Source: Candidatus Agathobaculum pullicola (GTDB lineage Bacteria; Bacillota; Clostridia; Oscillospirales; Butyricicoccaceae). Taken from it: a stretch of 37,946 bases of DNA. Below the pieces are notes generated by a model, which was not told the DNA's origin, did no database searches, and saw only the letters and a list, made by a program, of their open reading frames with translations. Position 1 is the first letter of the stretch; each line of letters starts with the position of its first letter. The stretch spans positions 1 to 37,946 of the forward strand of contig DXEF01000018.1 in assembly GCA_019115085.1 (NCBI GenBank). Reading direction: 5' to 3'. Below, piece by piece: positions 1 to 7,876 of this stretch. Made by a program: the position numbers and the translations under genes.

Positions 1-1
1 A

Positions 2-1114
2 GAAGAACCGGATAAGCCGTTTGTGATAGGTATTTATCAGGTGAAGGTGGATTCAACGCTATCGATTCGCTCCGGCCCCGGGACGAGCTATGAGATTGTC
101 GGCCAGTTGTCCAACGGAGCGCAGATCATTGTGGATGAGTTGAAGAACGGTTGGGCACATATCAAAAATACCAGTGGATACTGCAGTGCAGATTATTTAA
201 CTCGAATAAAGGATTATGCGGATGACACGGAGCCAGAAGAACCCAAGGAGCCGTTTGTGACAGGCGTGTATCGTGTGAAGGTGGATTTCTCTTTGTCGGT
301 CCGCTCCGGTCCGGGCACGAGCTACAGCATCGTGGGTCGCCTGAAAAATGGTGATGACATTGTAGTGGATGGCATGGAAAATGGCTGGGCGCACCTAATG
401 GATACCAGCGTGGGTACCGGCAGATATTGCAACGCGGATTACTTAACTCGAATTGAGGATTATGACATCAGTCAAGGGGAACCCGAGGATCCGGTAACTC
501 CGCCGCGCACCTCACATCTGGATGGGAAAATGACGGTGATTGTGGATGCAGGACATGGCGGAAGTGATATCGGTGCGCATAATGAAGCTGGGTCGCTGGA
601 CGAAAAGCATGTGAACCTATATGTGGCGCAGTATCTGCAATCCTATTTGGAAGCGGCTGGTGTCAACGTAATTATGGTGCGAGATACAATGGAAGCAGAC
701 GGCTCTCTGTCGTTGCGCGGCACCGTGATGGAGAAATATGCGGCGTCTGCGGATCTGTTCTTCAGCATCCATCATAATGCAGCCAATAAGACGGCGCGCG
801 GTGCGGAGGTGCTTGCCCAGATTGCGGACAAAAACGGAGGGCCAAGTAAAATTCTGGGTGAAGCGTTGTTGGCGGAATACGAGGCACTGGGAATTCCGAT
901 TCGGCAGGTTGTGTTTAAGGAAGGCAGCAACGGAGACTATTATTACACCAACCGTGCTGCGGCTTCTCTGTTTATTCCGGCATTGACCAGTGAATTCTGC
1001 TTCATAGATAATGAGGAAGATCAGAAGTTCATAGACAGCGAAGAAGACTGGCAGGCAGAGGCGCATGCACAGTATAATGCGATTATGTACTATTTTACGC
1101 AAGTAGAGTATTGA
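2..1114 (+). CDS. N-acetylmuramoyl-L-alanine amidase with two SH3 domains (5' partial)
   Basis: The open frame runs off the left edge: codons from position 2 read into the frame without a start, and the GTG at 23 is an internal Val inside a repeated Pro/Glu linker (PFVIGIYQVK, later PFVTGVYRVK), so the gene begins outside the window. Two bacterial SH3 repeats (RSGPGTSY in each) lie at about residues 1-65 and 78-147, counting from position 23. An Amidase_3 domain follows from about residue 168. Visible zinc ligands are His178 in DAGHGG, Glu194 and His250 in SIHHN; Glu324 in LTSEF fits the catalytic acid. The family is a zinc hydrolase that cuts the MurNAc-L-Ala bond of peptidoglycan outside the cell, with SH3b domains for wall binding. 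The next gene is over 500 bases away. Confidence 0.93.
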   Translation, partial: EEPDKPFVIGIYQVKVDSTLSIRSGPGTSYEIVGQLSNGAQIIVDELKNGWAHIKNTSGYCSADYLTRIKDYADDTEPEEPKEPFVTGVYRVKVDFSLSVRSGPGTSYSIVGRLKNGDDIVVDGMENGWAHLMDTSVGTGRYCNADYLTRIEDYDISQGEPEDPVTPPRTSHLDGKMTVIVDAGHGGSDIGAHNEAGSLDEKHVNLYVAQYLQSYLEAAGVNVIMVRDTMEADGSLSLRGTVMEKYAASADLFFSIHHNAANKTARGAEVLAQIADKNGGPSKILGEALLAEYEALGIPIRQVVFKEGSNGDYYYTNRAAASLFIPALTSEFCFIDNEEDQKFIDSEEDWQAEAHAQYNAIMYYFTQVEY

Positions 1115-1129
1115 AAACAGAAAGGACGT

Positions 1130-1398
1130 TTGTTTTGTGACAGAATGAGCCGAGCGAGCATAGCATCGACATGAGCGGAGCCTTGTCGACAGTGCTTATG
1201 CCGGCTGGCTTGCGGGGCAGCAAAGGAACGGATATCTGGGTACGGCCAAGTGCCAGATCTACTAGACAATAAGGAGAAGAATAGAACTTATTTATGGTAG
1301 AGAGCTGAAAGGCGTTGCGGTGGCAAGGTGCATCGTTCCTGCAACGGCTGTATGGAGCAGGCATGCAATTTGATCGAACAAACTTTGGCAGAATAATC
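1130..1398 (+). other. Gene-free stretch, possible structured RNA
   Basis: No convincing reading frame lies between the amidase stop and the terminator at 1399. The stretch has several short stems: TCGACA/TGTCGA around 1168-1192, a CTGG/CCAG pair near 1239-1257, and CGTTGC/GCAACG around 1313-1347. It ends directly on a strong intrinsic terminator. This is the layout of a roughly 300-nt noncoding RNA or leader. It lacks the signatures of RNase P RNA, tmRNA, SRP RNA and glmS ribozymes. A decayed gene remains possible, since one frame has short open runs broken by stops. Confidence 0.3.
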
Positions 1399-1444
1399 AA
1401 TTGCCGCAGATGTCAAGTCGTCTGCGGCAATTATTTTATCTTTT
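1399..1444 (+). terminator. Intrinsic terminator
   Basis: A perfect 12-bp stem (AATTGCCGCAGA with TCTGCGGCAATT, 1399-1410 and 1421-1432) has a 10-nt loop and a T-rich tail. An outer CGAACAAA/TTTGTTCG pair around 1373-1449 extends the fold, so it could work in both directions. Confidence 0.8.
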
Positions 1445-1623
1445 GTTCGGCCAGATTCGACAAACACATAGAGTATTTGCGCGTAAAATGAATGAGAAAG
1501 ACGCTCCAAAGGGGGGACATGATGCTTGCAAATCATCAAAAGCATCATGATGGAAATGCAGATAAATGAAAGATAGGCGAGCGGATCGAAAACTATGCGG
1601 AAGTATCACAGGGGGTGGTAAAA

Positions 1624-1830
1624 GTGGTTCACTATGTAGTGACAAAGGGTAAGTCAGAAGGCAGAGAGAAATATGGAATCGCTGTTATAAGGTCTCAGGA
1701 ACAGATTGACAGCATTGAGGATATTGCGCCTACTTTGGAAGAAACAACTGTCTTGGCGGCTTATCTACAAGAAAATGGTGTTGCGGCTGTACATTTTCGG
1801 GATGTGGTGGAGGATTATTTGGCACGGTAG
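1624..1830 (+). CDS. Small DUF6514-like protein
   Basis: A 68-residue soluble protein without a signal peptide or membrane segment. It has a basic N-terminal part (TKGKSEGREKYGIAV), an acidic centre (SIEDIAPTLEE) and an ending HFRDVVEDYLAR. The pattern of a YGI strand, a DI turn and an HxRDVVEDxL tail resembles the DUF6514 family of small clostridial proteins of unknown function; this is from memory and not certain. The frame is also open from a GTG at 1615, but that codon lies inside a G-rich ribosome-site-like run (1611-1618), so the GTG at 1624 is the better start. It stands alone between two terminators. Confidence 0.72.
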   Translation: MVHYVVTKGKSEGREKYGIAVIRSQEQIDSIEDIAPTLEETTVLAAYLQENGVAAVHFRDVVEDYLAR

Positions 1831-1847
1831 AAAAGAGGAAAAATGAT

Positions 1848-1884
1848 ACACGGCAGGAGATTGTTGGCTCCTGCCGTGTTTTTT
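1848..1884. terminator. Intrinsic terminator between convergent genes
   Basis: A 12-bp perfect stem ACACGGCAGGAG/CTCCTGCCGTGT with an 8-nt loop is followed by TTTTT on the plus strand. The minus strand also has a T-rich stretch after the stem, so it may serve both the small gene to the left and the transporter pair to the right. Confidence 0.85.
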
Positions 1885-2449
1885 AAAATTGCAACAATAT
1901 TCCCACAAAAGCACCTACACCGATAAAAACGATAGGGTGAATTTTAGGGAATTTCCAAATTGCAAATGATAAGATGAGGAAAAATGTGATAGCCGGGACA
2001 TTGAGAACAGACATAATGCTGGACAATCCGTTCCACAGTTCTGTATGGAACAGGGAGGAAACAAAGACTTCGAGCATAGCGCCGAAAATCAGGCCGGCAG
2101 AGGCGGGACGCAGTCCGTAAAAGCCGTCCTGCACCAAATTAGAATCACGGAAGCGGGTCAGCGCACGGGCAATAAGAATGATTATAATGACCGATGGCAG
2201 GACCAAAGACAGGGTTGCGGTTAGAGAGCCAAGTATGCCCGCTGCTCGGAAACCGGCGTAGGTAGCAGAGTTGATGCCCATGGGACCGGGAGTAGACTCA
2301 GAAACCGCGATCATGTCAAGCAGGTCGCTGGAGGTAAACCAAGGGTAGTTCTCCGCGATATCCTGAAGAAACGGAATGGTAGCCAAGCCACCGCCGATGG
2401 AGAAAAGACCGGTTTTGAAAAATTCCCAAAATAGCTGTAGAAAAATCAT
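1883..2449 (-). CDS. Chromate transporter family protein (ChrA half, second)
   Basis: A 188-residue hydrophobic protein of the CHR (PF02417) family with about five to six membrane segments. The family motifs are visible: FSIGGGLATIPF near the N-terminus and STPGPMGINSATYAG in the middle. It overlaps the preceding gene by four bases (ATGA), which sets the ATG start; a longer frame running further upstream is only a shadow of its partner. In the split form of this family two short CHR proteins work together as a membrane transporter. The substrate here, chromate or another anion, cannot be read from sequence. Confidence 0.88.
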   Translation of the reverse strand: MIFLQLFWEFFKTGLFSIGGGLATIPFLQDIAENYPWFTSSDLLDMIAVSESTPGPMGINSATYAGFRAAGILGSLTATLSLVLPSVIIIILIARALTRFRDSNLVQDGFYGLRPASAGLIFGAMLEVFVSSLFHTELWNGLSSIMSVLNVPAITFFLILSFAIWKFPKIHPIVFIGVGAFVGILLQF

Positions 2450-2988
2450 GTGCGTCGCCTCCGGAAAAGCCCGAGTAGGACGCCGACAGCACCGGAAAAG
2501 ATGACCATAATCACGGGAGAAACGCCGAAAAAGGCTACCGATGCGAAGGTGATCAGCAGAATCAGAGCTGTCGGCACATCCACAACACTTTTCTTTGCCA
2601 GCTTCCAAACGGATTGCACAACCAAGGCACACACCGCAATGCGCACACCGGAAAAGGCGTCTTGGACAATTGGCAAGTGGGCGAACTGCTGAATGAAAGA
2701 TGCAATGATAATGATAATGACCAGAGAGGGAAAGATCATCCCTGCGGTGGCACAAACAGCGCCGGCAATGCCTCGCTGCTTATATCCAATGAAGGTGGCA
2801 GTGTTGATGGCAATGACACCGGGGGTGCACTGACCAATTGCATAATAGTCCATCAACTCGTCCTCGGTAGCCCATGAACGTTTTTCCACGACTTCAAGCT
2901 GCACAATCGGAAGCATGGCATATCCACCGCCGAAGGTGCAGACACCGATGCGGGCAAAGGTCAAAAATAAATCCAGATATGGGTTCAA
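2446..2988 (-). CDS. Chromate transporter family protein (ChrA half, first)
   Basis: A 180-residue CHR-family membrane protein, first gene of the pair. It shows CTFGGGYAMLPIVQ at the N-terminus and CTPGVIAINTATFIGY in the middle, then several long hydrophobic segments and a basic C-terminus (FRRRR). The start is a TTG at 2988 with an AAAGGA site about 11 bases upstream. An ATG at 2999 in another frame gives only four codons (MNNL) before a stop overlapping the TTG region, so it is not the gene start. The two proteins probably form a heteromeric transporter. Confidence 0.87.
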   Translation of the reverse strand: MNPYLDLFLTFARIGVCTFGGGYAMLPIVQLEVVEKRSWATEDELMDYYAIGQCTPGVIAINTATFIGYKQRGIAGAVCATAGMIFPSLVIIIIIASFIQQFAHLPIVQDAFSGVRIAVCALVVQSVWKLAKKSVVDVPTALILLITFASVAFFGVSPVIMVIFSGAVGVLLGLFRRRRT

Positions 2989-3051
2989 AGGTTATTCATT
3001 CCTTTCGCGCGTTGAGATGGATAGGAAAGTGATGGTAGCGAGGTTCGCGTG

Positions 3052-3083
3052 AAAAATAAGAGACCGCCTGGATGACGGCGGCC
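3052..3083 (-). terminator. Intrinsic terminator after VOC gene
   Basis: Read on the minus strand, GGCCGCC and GGCGGTC form a 7-bp stem with one G-U pair, followed by a T-rich tail (TCTTATTTTT). It separates the VOC gene from the transporter pair. Confidence 0.7.
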
Positions 3084-3113
3084 TCCATGTTTTTCTTGTG
3101 CTTGCGCCGCAGA

Positions 3114-3482
3114 TCACTTGGCAGGTATAATTTCCAGCCAATAGCCGTCCGGATCGGCAATAAAATAAATTCCCATCGCCGGGTTTTCAAAGCAGATGCA
3201 GCCCATCTCCTGATGTTTGCGATACGCGGCGGGATAATCATCCACAACAAAAGCCAGATGGAATTCGTTGTCGCCCAAATTGTAGGAACCTTCCCAATCC
3301 CGCAGCCAAGTTAGTTCAAGCTGGTGCTTGGAGACGCCGTCGCTTAGATAAACAATAATATAGCTTCCATCGTCTGCATTGATGCGGCGGACTTCGTTTA
3401 AACCGAGCGCTTTCTGATAAAAAGCGAGTGAACGATCGAGATCGCGCACATTATAGTTGTTATGGGCAAAGGTGAATTGCAT
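3114..3482 (-). CDS. VOC-family protein, lactoylglutathione lyase (GloA)-like
   Basis: A 122-residue protein with the two beta-alpha-beta-beta-beta units of the vicinal oxygen chelate fold. Candidate metal ligands match glyoxalase I positions: His7, Glu in QLELTW, His in EFHLAF and Glu in YWLEIIP. The typical NVRDLDRSLAFYQKALGL and DPDGYWLE segments are present. Glyoxalase I turns the methylglyoxal-thiol adduct into a lactoyl thioester, but many clostridial relatives have unknown substrates. The start is the ATG at 3482 behind an AAGGAGGATACC ribosome site; upstream codons in the frame lie in the promoter. Confidence 0.88.
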   Translation of the reverse strand: MQFTFAHNNYNVRDLDRSLAFYQKALGLNEVRRINADDGSYIIVYLSDGVSKHQLELTWLRDWEGSYNLGDNEFHLAFVVDDYPAAYRKHQEMGCICFENPAMGIYFIADPDGYWLEIIPAK

Positions 3483-3512
3483 AAAAGGTATCCTCCTTGT
3501 TGTTGTGAAGTT

Positions 3513-3541
3513 ACTGTACCACGTTTTTGAAAAAAACACAA
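3513..3541 (-). promoter_or_regulatory. Predicted sigma-A promoter of VOC gene
   Basis: On the minus strand TTGTGT and TACAGT are separated by 17 bases, about 30 bases ahead of the ATG at 3482. Confidence 0.6.
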
Positions 3542-3659
3542 TCCGCTTACCCGGAAATTTTACCCTTGCAAACAGAAAAACATACAGGTGCAGGGCATCG
3601 CAGGCTATAGAGAGGAAGTCCGGCTGCTAGACAAAGCAAAGGGAGAACAATAAAATTCA

Positions 3660-3688
3660 TTGCATGAAAACGGGAAATATGGTATGAT
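3660..3688 (+). promoter_or_regulatory. Predicted sigma-A promoter of trpS
   Basis: TTGCAT, a 17-base spacer and TATGAT lie about 70 bases upstream of trpS. The leader between promoter and gene is too short for a T-box, and no T-box consensus is present. Confidence 0.65.
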
Positions 3689-3759
3689 TACTGATATGTA
3701 TGGGGTGGTTTGCTTCGTACGAAAGAATCACAATCCATTGAGTAAGGGAAGTCATATCT

Positions 3760-4770
3760 ATGAGCGAAAACCAGAAGCAAACAATTTTTTCCGGTGTGCA
3801 GCCCTCCGGTAAGCTGACATTGGGTAATTATCTTGGTGCAATTCGCAATTTTCCTCTTTTGCAGGAGGATTACAACTGCATCTACTGTGTGGTTGACATG
3901 CACGCGATTACGGTTCGACAGGACCCGGCAGCTCTGCGCCGTGCAACACAGGAAGTGTTGGCGCAGTATCTTGCCTGCGGATTGGACCCAGAAAAGAGCA
4001 TTTTGTTTATCCAGAGCCATGTTCCAGCTCATGCGGAGTTAGCTTGGGTGCTTAATTGCTTTACCATGTTCGGAGAAGCATCCCGCATGACGCAGTTTAA
4101 GGATAAATCCGCAAAGCATGCGGATAATGTGAACGTCGGCCTGTTTACCTATCCGGTGCTGATGGCGGCGGACATTCTGCTGTATCAAACCAATCTGGTC
4201 CCGGTCGGCGTGGATCAGAGTCAGCATATTGAGCTTTGCCGTAATATTGCAAACCGTTTTAACGGCCTGTTTCCGGAAACCTTCACGATTCCGGAAGGCC
4301 TCTACCCCAAGGCTGGGGAGGGCGCAAAGATCATGAGCCTGTCCGATCCGGAGAAAAAAATGAGCAAGTCGGACGAAAACCCCAACGGATATATTCTGCT
4401 GATGGACAAACCGGAAGATATCATGCGCAAGTTTAAGCGCGCGGTTACCGATTCGGACTCTCGTATTGTGATGGATCCGGCCGGAAAGCCGGGCGTGTCC
4501 AATCTGATTCAGATTTACTCTGTAGCTACTGGCAAGACCATTGCAGAAGTAGAGGCGGAATTTGCCGGAAAGGGTTATGGTGAACTCAAGCCGGCGGTTG
4601 GTGAAGCGGTGGTGGATCTGCTGCGTCCGATTCGTGAAAAGACCGAGGATTTGCTGCGCAACAAGGATTATCTGGAGCAGGTCTATACCGAGGGCGCGCA
4701 AAAAGCGTCTTATTTAGCGCGCAAGACGCTGAGCAAGGTTTACCGGAAGGTTGGCTTTGTGGGACGCTGA
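3760..4770 (+). CDS. trpS: Tryptophan--tRNA ligase
   Basis: A 336-residue class I aminoacyl-tRNA synthetase, normal in length for bacterial TrpRS. It charges tRNA-Trp in the cytoplasm. The N-terminal nucleotide-binding motif appears as SGVQPSGKLTLGNYLGAI (TLGNYLGA replaces HIGH), followed by VDMHAIT and PVGVDQSQHIELCRNI, which shape the ATP and tryptophan pocket. The second signature is KKMSKSDEN at about residue 205. The start is the ATG at 3760 with AAGGGAAG upstream. It leads a plus-strand run into cell-wall polymer genes, with 25 bases before the next gene. Confidence 0.97.
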   Translation: MSENQKQTIFSGVQPSGKLTLGNYLGAIRNFPLLQEDYNCIYCVVDMHAITVRQDPAALRRATQEVLAQYLACGLDPEKSILFIQSHVPAHAELAWVLNCFTMFGEASRMTQFKDKSAKHADNVNVGLFTYPVLMAADILLYQTNLVPVGVDQSQHIELCRNIANRFNGLFPETFTIPEGLYPKAGEGAKIMSLSDPEKKMSKSDENPNGYILLMDKPEDIMRKFKRAVTDSDSRIVMDPAGKPGVSNLIQIYSVATGKTIAEVEAEFAGKGYGELKPAVGEAVVDLLRPIREKTEDLLRNKDYLEQVYTEGAQKASYLARKTLSKVYRKVGFVGR

Positions 4771-4795
4771 ATACCGTCTTTAAGGGGAAAAAATA

Positions 4796-5959
4796 ATGCC
4801 TGAATATATTGTAAGCGGTGTGATCATAGCTGCATTTATTGTGGCGGGTGTATTATCTTATTTTTTCACACCACCGGTCAAGCGGTTTGCCCATAAGGTG
4901 GGTGCGATTGATGTGCCGAAGGATAGCCGTCGTATGCACAAGGAGCCGATTCCTCGTTTGGGCGGTCTGGCAATATTCGGCGGATTTCTGGCTTCTATCC
5001 TGATTTTTGGAGAGTTGGATCAAACCATGCTTTGCGTGTTGTTGGGCGCATCCATGATTGTCGCGCTGGGCATTTTTGACGATGTACTGGCGCTGGGAGC
5101 GAAGCTGAAATTTGTGGTGCAGATTGTTGCCGCAGCTATTCCGGTCTGTGTTGGCGATTTGCAGATCAAGCTGTTTACCAATGTAAACCCGTTTTCGGAT
5201 ACGCCGTATTTTCATTTGGGTGTTCTGGCGATTCCGATTACGATTATTTGGATTGTTGGCATCACCAATGCGGTCAATCTGATCGATGGTTTGGATGGCC
5301 TTGCGGTTGGCGTATCCTCAATTGCAGCGATTACCATGCTCGCAGTTGCGCTTTTAACCGGCAATATGGCAATTGCAGTGACAATGGCGGCACTGTCAGG
5401 TGCGTGTATCGGTTTTATGCCGTATAACCTCAATCCCGCTAAGATTTTTATGGGGGACACCGGATCGACCTTTTTGGGATACATGTTAGCAACGGTATCC
5501 ATTATGGGATTGTTTAAGTTTTATGCTGTCATTTCGTTCGCAGTGCCGTTTTTGATTCTTGGCCTGCCGATTTTCGATACGGCCAACGCGATCATCCGCC
5601 GTGTGGCGTCGGGGCGAAGCCCGATGAGCCCGGATCGCGGGCATGTGCATCATAAACTGATTGACATGGGATTTAACCAGAAGCAGGCGGTTGCAATTTT
5701 GTATGCCATCAGTGCAACCCTTGGTTTGACGGCGGTGGTGCTGACCTCGTCGGGTGAGGTGAAGGCGATTGTTTTGCTGTTGGCGGTGCTGGTGGCAATT
5801 TTAGTAGGCGCCTGCATCATTTACGGGGCAGAGCACTGGGCAAAGCACGCTGCCGAGCAAGAGGACGCGACGTATGATGAGGAAGAGCAGGATATGACCG
5901 CGCAGCGTGACGTAATAGAGAACGCGGCACAGGAGGATAACGAGCATGAGCAAAATTAA
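4796..5959 (+). CDS. tagO: MraY/WecA/TagO-family undecaprenyl-phosphate GlcNAc-1-phosphate transferase
   Basis: A 387-residue polytopic membrane protein with about ten to eleven hydrophobic segments. It fits glycosyltransferase family 4, enzymes that move a sugar 1-phosphate from a UDP-sugar to undecaprenyl phosphate. Diagnostic segments are RRMHKEPIPRLGG near residue 45, GIFDDVLALGAKLKF with the Asp pair, NAVNLIDGLDGLA, KIFMGDTGSTFLGY and the cytoplasmic SPDRGHVHHKL loop, which in WecA/TagO relates to UDP-GlcNAc recognition. The C-terminal tail is very acidic (EEEQD, NEHEQN). An AAGGGG site precedes the ATG. The gene overlaps wecB by 14 bases, which supports wall-polymer linkage synthesis rather than MraY function. 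Confidence 0.9.
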   Translation: MPEYIVSGVIIAAFIVAGVLSYFFTPPVKRFAHKVGAIDVPKDSRRMHKEPIPRLGGLAIFGGFLASILIFGELDQTMLCVLLGASMIVALGIFDDVLALGAKLKFVVQIVAAAIPVCVGDLQIKLFTNVNPFSDTPYFHLGVLAIPITIIWIVGITNAVNLIDGLDGLAVGVSSIAAITMLAVALLTGNMAIAVTMAALSGACIGFMPYNLNPAKIFMGDTGSTFLGYMLATVSIMGLFKFYAVISFAVPFLILGLPIFDTANAIIRRVASGRSPMSPDRGHVHHKLIDMGFNQKQAVAILYAISATLGLTAVVLTSSGEVKAIVLLLAVLVAILVGACIIYGAEHWAKHAAEQEDATYDEEEQDMTAQRDVIENAAQEDNEHEQN

Positions 5960-7094
5960 GGTGATGACAGTATTCGGGACACGTCCGGAGGCCATCAAAA
6001 TGGCGCCGCTGGTGCATGCGCTGGAGCGGAATGAGAATACGGAGTCGATCGTGTGCGTAACGGCGCAGCACCGTGAGATGCTGGACCAGGTGCTGGATAT
6101 TTTTCATATTAAGCCGGACTATGACCTGAATATCATGCAGCCGCGTCAGACGCTGGCGCTGATCACGGAAAAGAGTCTGCATGGCTTGGATGAGGTGATG
6201 GAGCAGGCTAAGCCGGATATTGTGCTTGTGCATGGCGATACCTCTACGACGTTTGCTGGTGCGCTTGCCGCGTTTTATCATAAAATTCCTGTGGGCCATG
6301 TGGAGGCCGGGCTGCGCACATATGACAAATACTCCCCGTTTCCGGAGGAAATGAATCGAAAGCTGACCGGCCAGATTGCGACGCTGCACTTTGCACCGAC
6401 GCCGCGCAATCGAGACAATCTTGCGCGCGAAGCCATTACGGAGGGGGTAAGTGTGGTCGGTAACACGGTTGTCGATGCAATCCATATTACTGTTCAGCCA
6501 GATTTTGAGTTCCGGGATGAACAACTCAAAACGCTGGATTTTGAAAACAATCGTGTGGTCCTCGTGACTGCGCACCGTCGTGAGAACTACGGTGAGCCGA
6601 TGGAAAACATTTGCCGTGCGATTGCGGAGCTGTCTGCGGCGTATCCGGATGTGCACTTTGTGTACCCGGTGCACCTTAGCCCGTATGTGCGCGAAACGGC
6701 GGAAAAGTTTCTGGGAGGAAACGAGCGCGTGCACCTGATCCATCCGCTGGCAGTGGACGAGATGCACAATCTGATGGCGCGCTGCTACTTGATTATGACC
6801 GATTCGGGCGGCCTGCAGGAAGAAGCGCCCAGTTTGGGTAAACCGGTGCTCGTTCTGCGTCGTGAAACCGAGCGTCCGGAGGCTATTGAGGCAGGAACGG
6901 TCAAACTGGCAGGTGTGGAACAGGAGAATATTGTCCGTTTGGCACGTGAACTGTTTGACAATCCGAATGAATACGCGGCGATGGCGCACGCAGTCAATCC
7001 GTATGGTGACGGCAAGACTTCGGAACGTATTTTGCAGTCGATTGAACACTATTTCGGCTTGCGGCCGGATGGACCGGCTCCGTTCGCACCATGA
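5946..7094 (+). CDS. wecB: UDP-N-acetylglucosamine 2-epimerase (non-hydrolysing)
   Basis: A 382-residue cytosolic GT-B fold enzyme that interconverts UDP-GlcNAc and UDP-ManNAc. Family hallmarks are FGTRPEAIKMAPL at the N-terminus, VHGDTSTTFAGALAAFY, GHVEAGLRT, FPEEMNRKL, VTAHRRENYG and TDSGGLQEEAPSLGKP; the length is normal. The ATG at 5946 lies inside the preceding glycosyltransferase gene with a GGAGG site, and the stop overlaps the next ATG (ATGA). UDP-ManNAc is a precursor of teichoic-acid linkage units and of the ManNAc-containing wall polymers that SLH proteins bind, which suits the SLH genes elsewhere in this window. Confidence 0.96.
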   Translation: MSKIKVMTVFGTRPEAIKMAPLVHALERNENTESIVCVTAQHREMLDQVLDIFHIKPDYDLNIMQPRQTLALITEKSLHGLDEVMEQAKPDIVLVHGDTSTTFAGALAAFYHKIPVGHVEAGLRTYDKYSPFPEEMNRKLTGQIATLHFAPTPRNRDNLAREAITEGVSVVGNTVVDAIHITVQPDFEFRDEQLKTLDFENNRVVLVTAHRRENYGEPMENICRAIAELSAAYPDVHFVYPVHLSPYVRETAEKFLGGNERVHLIHPLAVDEMHNLMARCYLIMTDSGGLQEEAPSLGKPVLVLRRETERPEAIEAGTVKLAGVEQENIVRLARELFDNPNEYAAMAHAVNPYGDGKTSERILQSIEHYFGLRPDGPAPFAP

Positions 7095-7876
7095 AGCCGT
7101 ATAAAAACCTGTCCACGCCAATGCTTGCGGCAATCGGCGCGGCGGTGCTGGTAGTGCTGCTTTTTTTGAGCTATGTGCTTTCATCCGGTATGCTGCATCG
7201 TAAGGATACCGGTATCGTGTTGCAAAGCGGAGCGGAAAATGCACCAACCGTCAGTTCCGGGAGCCAGATGCTTACCGCGCAAAGCGTGGCAGACGTTACG
7301 ATTGGACCGGACAACGCGCAAAAAGTAATCGCTTCTTTGACACGGCCGGAGGCGTACAGCTGTGTTATCGAGAATACGTTGTATTATACCGGTGGATCGT
7401 CTACGCTTCGCTGTCATCAGTACATGCGGGATAACTTGGTTCGTATCGATTGGCTTGCTGAAACGGGAGCAGTGCAAAGCACGTTGATGCACGTGGGAGA
7501 TGCGGCATATACATGGGAGAATGGCAGCTCCACCTTTTATAAGGGGAGATGGGGCGAGTTTTCAGATGATTCTGCGGCTATGCTGCCCACGTATGAGGAT
7601 GTATTGGATGAAGGTCTGGTTCTGTCGGGAGCAGGTCGGCAGGATATTGAAAACGAGCCATGTATCATGGTGGAGTTTGAGCGGGAGGCATACCGCTGCG
7701 TGTATTATGTCTCCGCAGCCTCCGGCTTGCTGAAGCAGGCTTCCTTCTATCAGGGCGATACTCTGGCGCGTCAGGTTGTGGTGAGTAATCTGAAAACCGA
7801 GCAGCCGGAGGAAACACTGTTTACGTTGCCAAACGGTCAAAAGTTATTGGGAGAAAACACACAGAATGATGAATAA
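7091..7876 (+). CDS. Membrane-anchored LolA/GerS-like extracytoplasmic protein
   Basis: A 261-residue protein with one N-terminal membrane segment at about residues 12-32 and no lipobox Cys, so it should be anchored with the rest outside. The soluble part, from about residue 75, has alternating beta-strand patterns (CVIENTLYY, LRCHQYMRDNLVRIDW, AYTWENGSSTFYKG, YYVSAASGLLKQASFY) that resemble LolA-fold proteins such as clostridial GerS. This is a fold-level resemblance only. Its ATG overlaps the wecB stop and its end overlaps the next gene by 11 bases, so it is translationally coupled to both. A role in envelope or wall-polymer handling is an inference from position. Confidence 0.75.
   Translation: MKPYKNLSTPMLAAIGAAVLVVLLFLSYVLSSGMLHRKDTGIVLQSGAENAPTVSSGSQMLTAQSVADVTIGPDNAQKVIASLTRPEAYSCVIENTLYYTGGSSTLRCHQYMRDNLVRIDWLAETGAVQSTLMHVGDAAYTWENGSSTFYKGRWGEFSDDSAAMLPTYEDVLDEGLVLSGAGRQDIENEPCIMVEFEREAYRCVYYVSAASGLLKQASFYQGDTLARQVVVSNLKTEQPEETLFTLPNGQKLLGENTQNDE

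Noticed and set aside
1095-1400. 101-codon minus-strand frame in the gap after the amidase
   Set aside because: No domain or ribosome site was seen, and it runs antisense into the amidase end.
3595-3660. GAGGAAGTCCGGCTGC near 3612 resembles the start of bacterial RNase P RNA
   Set aside because: Only about 50 bases lie between it and the trpS promoter and the other conserved RNase P segments are missing or out of order.
3540-3759. Possible T-box leader of trpS
   Set aside because: No T-box consensus or antiterminator is present and the predicted promoter leaves a leader of only about 70 bases.
5817-7247. 476-codon minus-strand frame across wecB
   Set aside because: It is antisense to a clear enzyme gene, rich in His and Arg as expected for a shadow frame.
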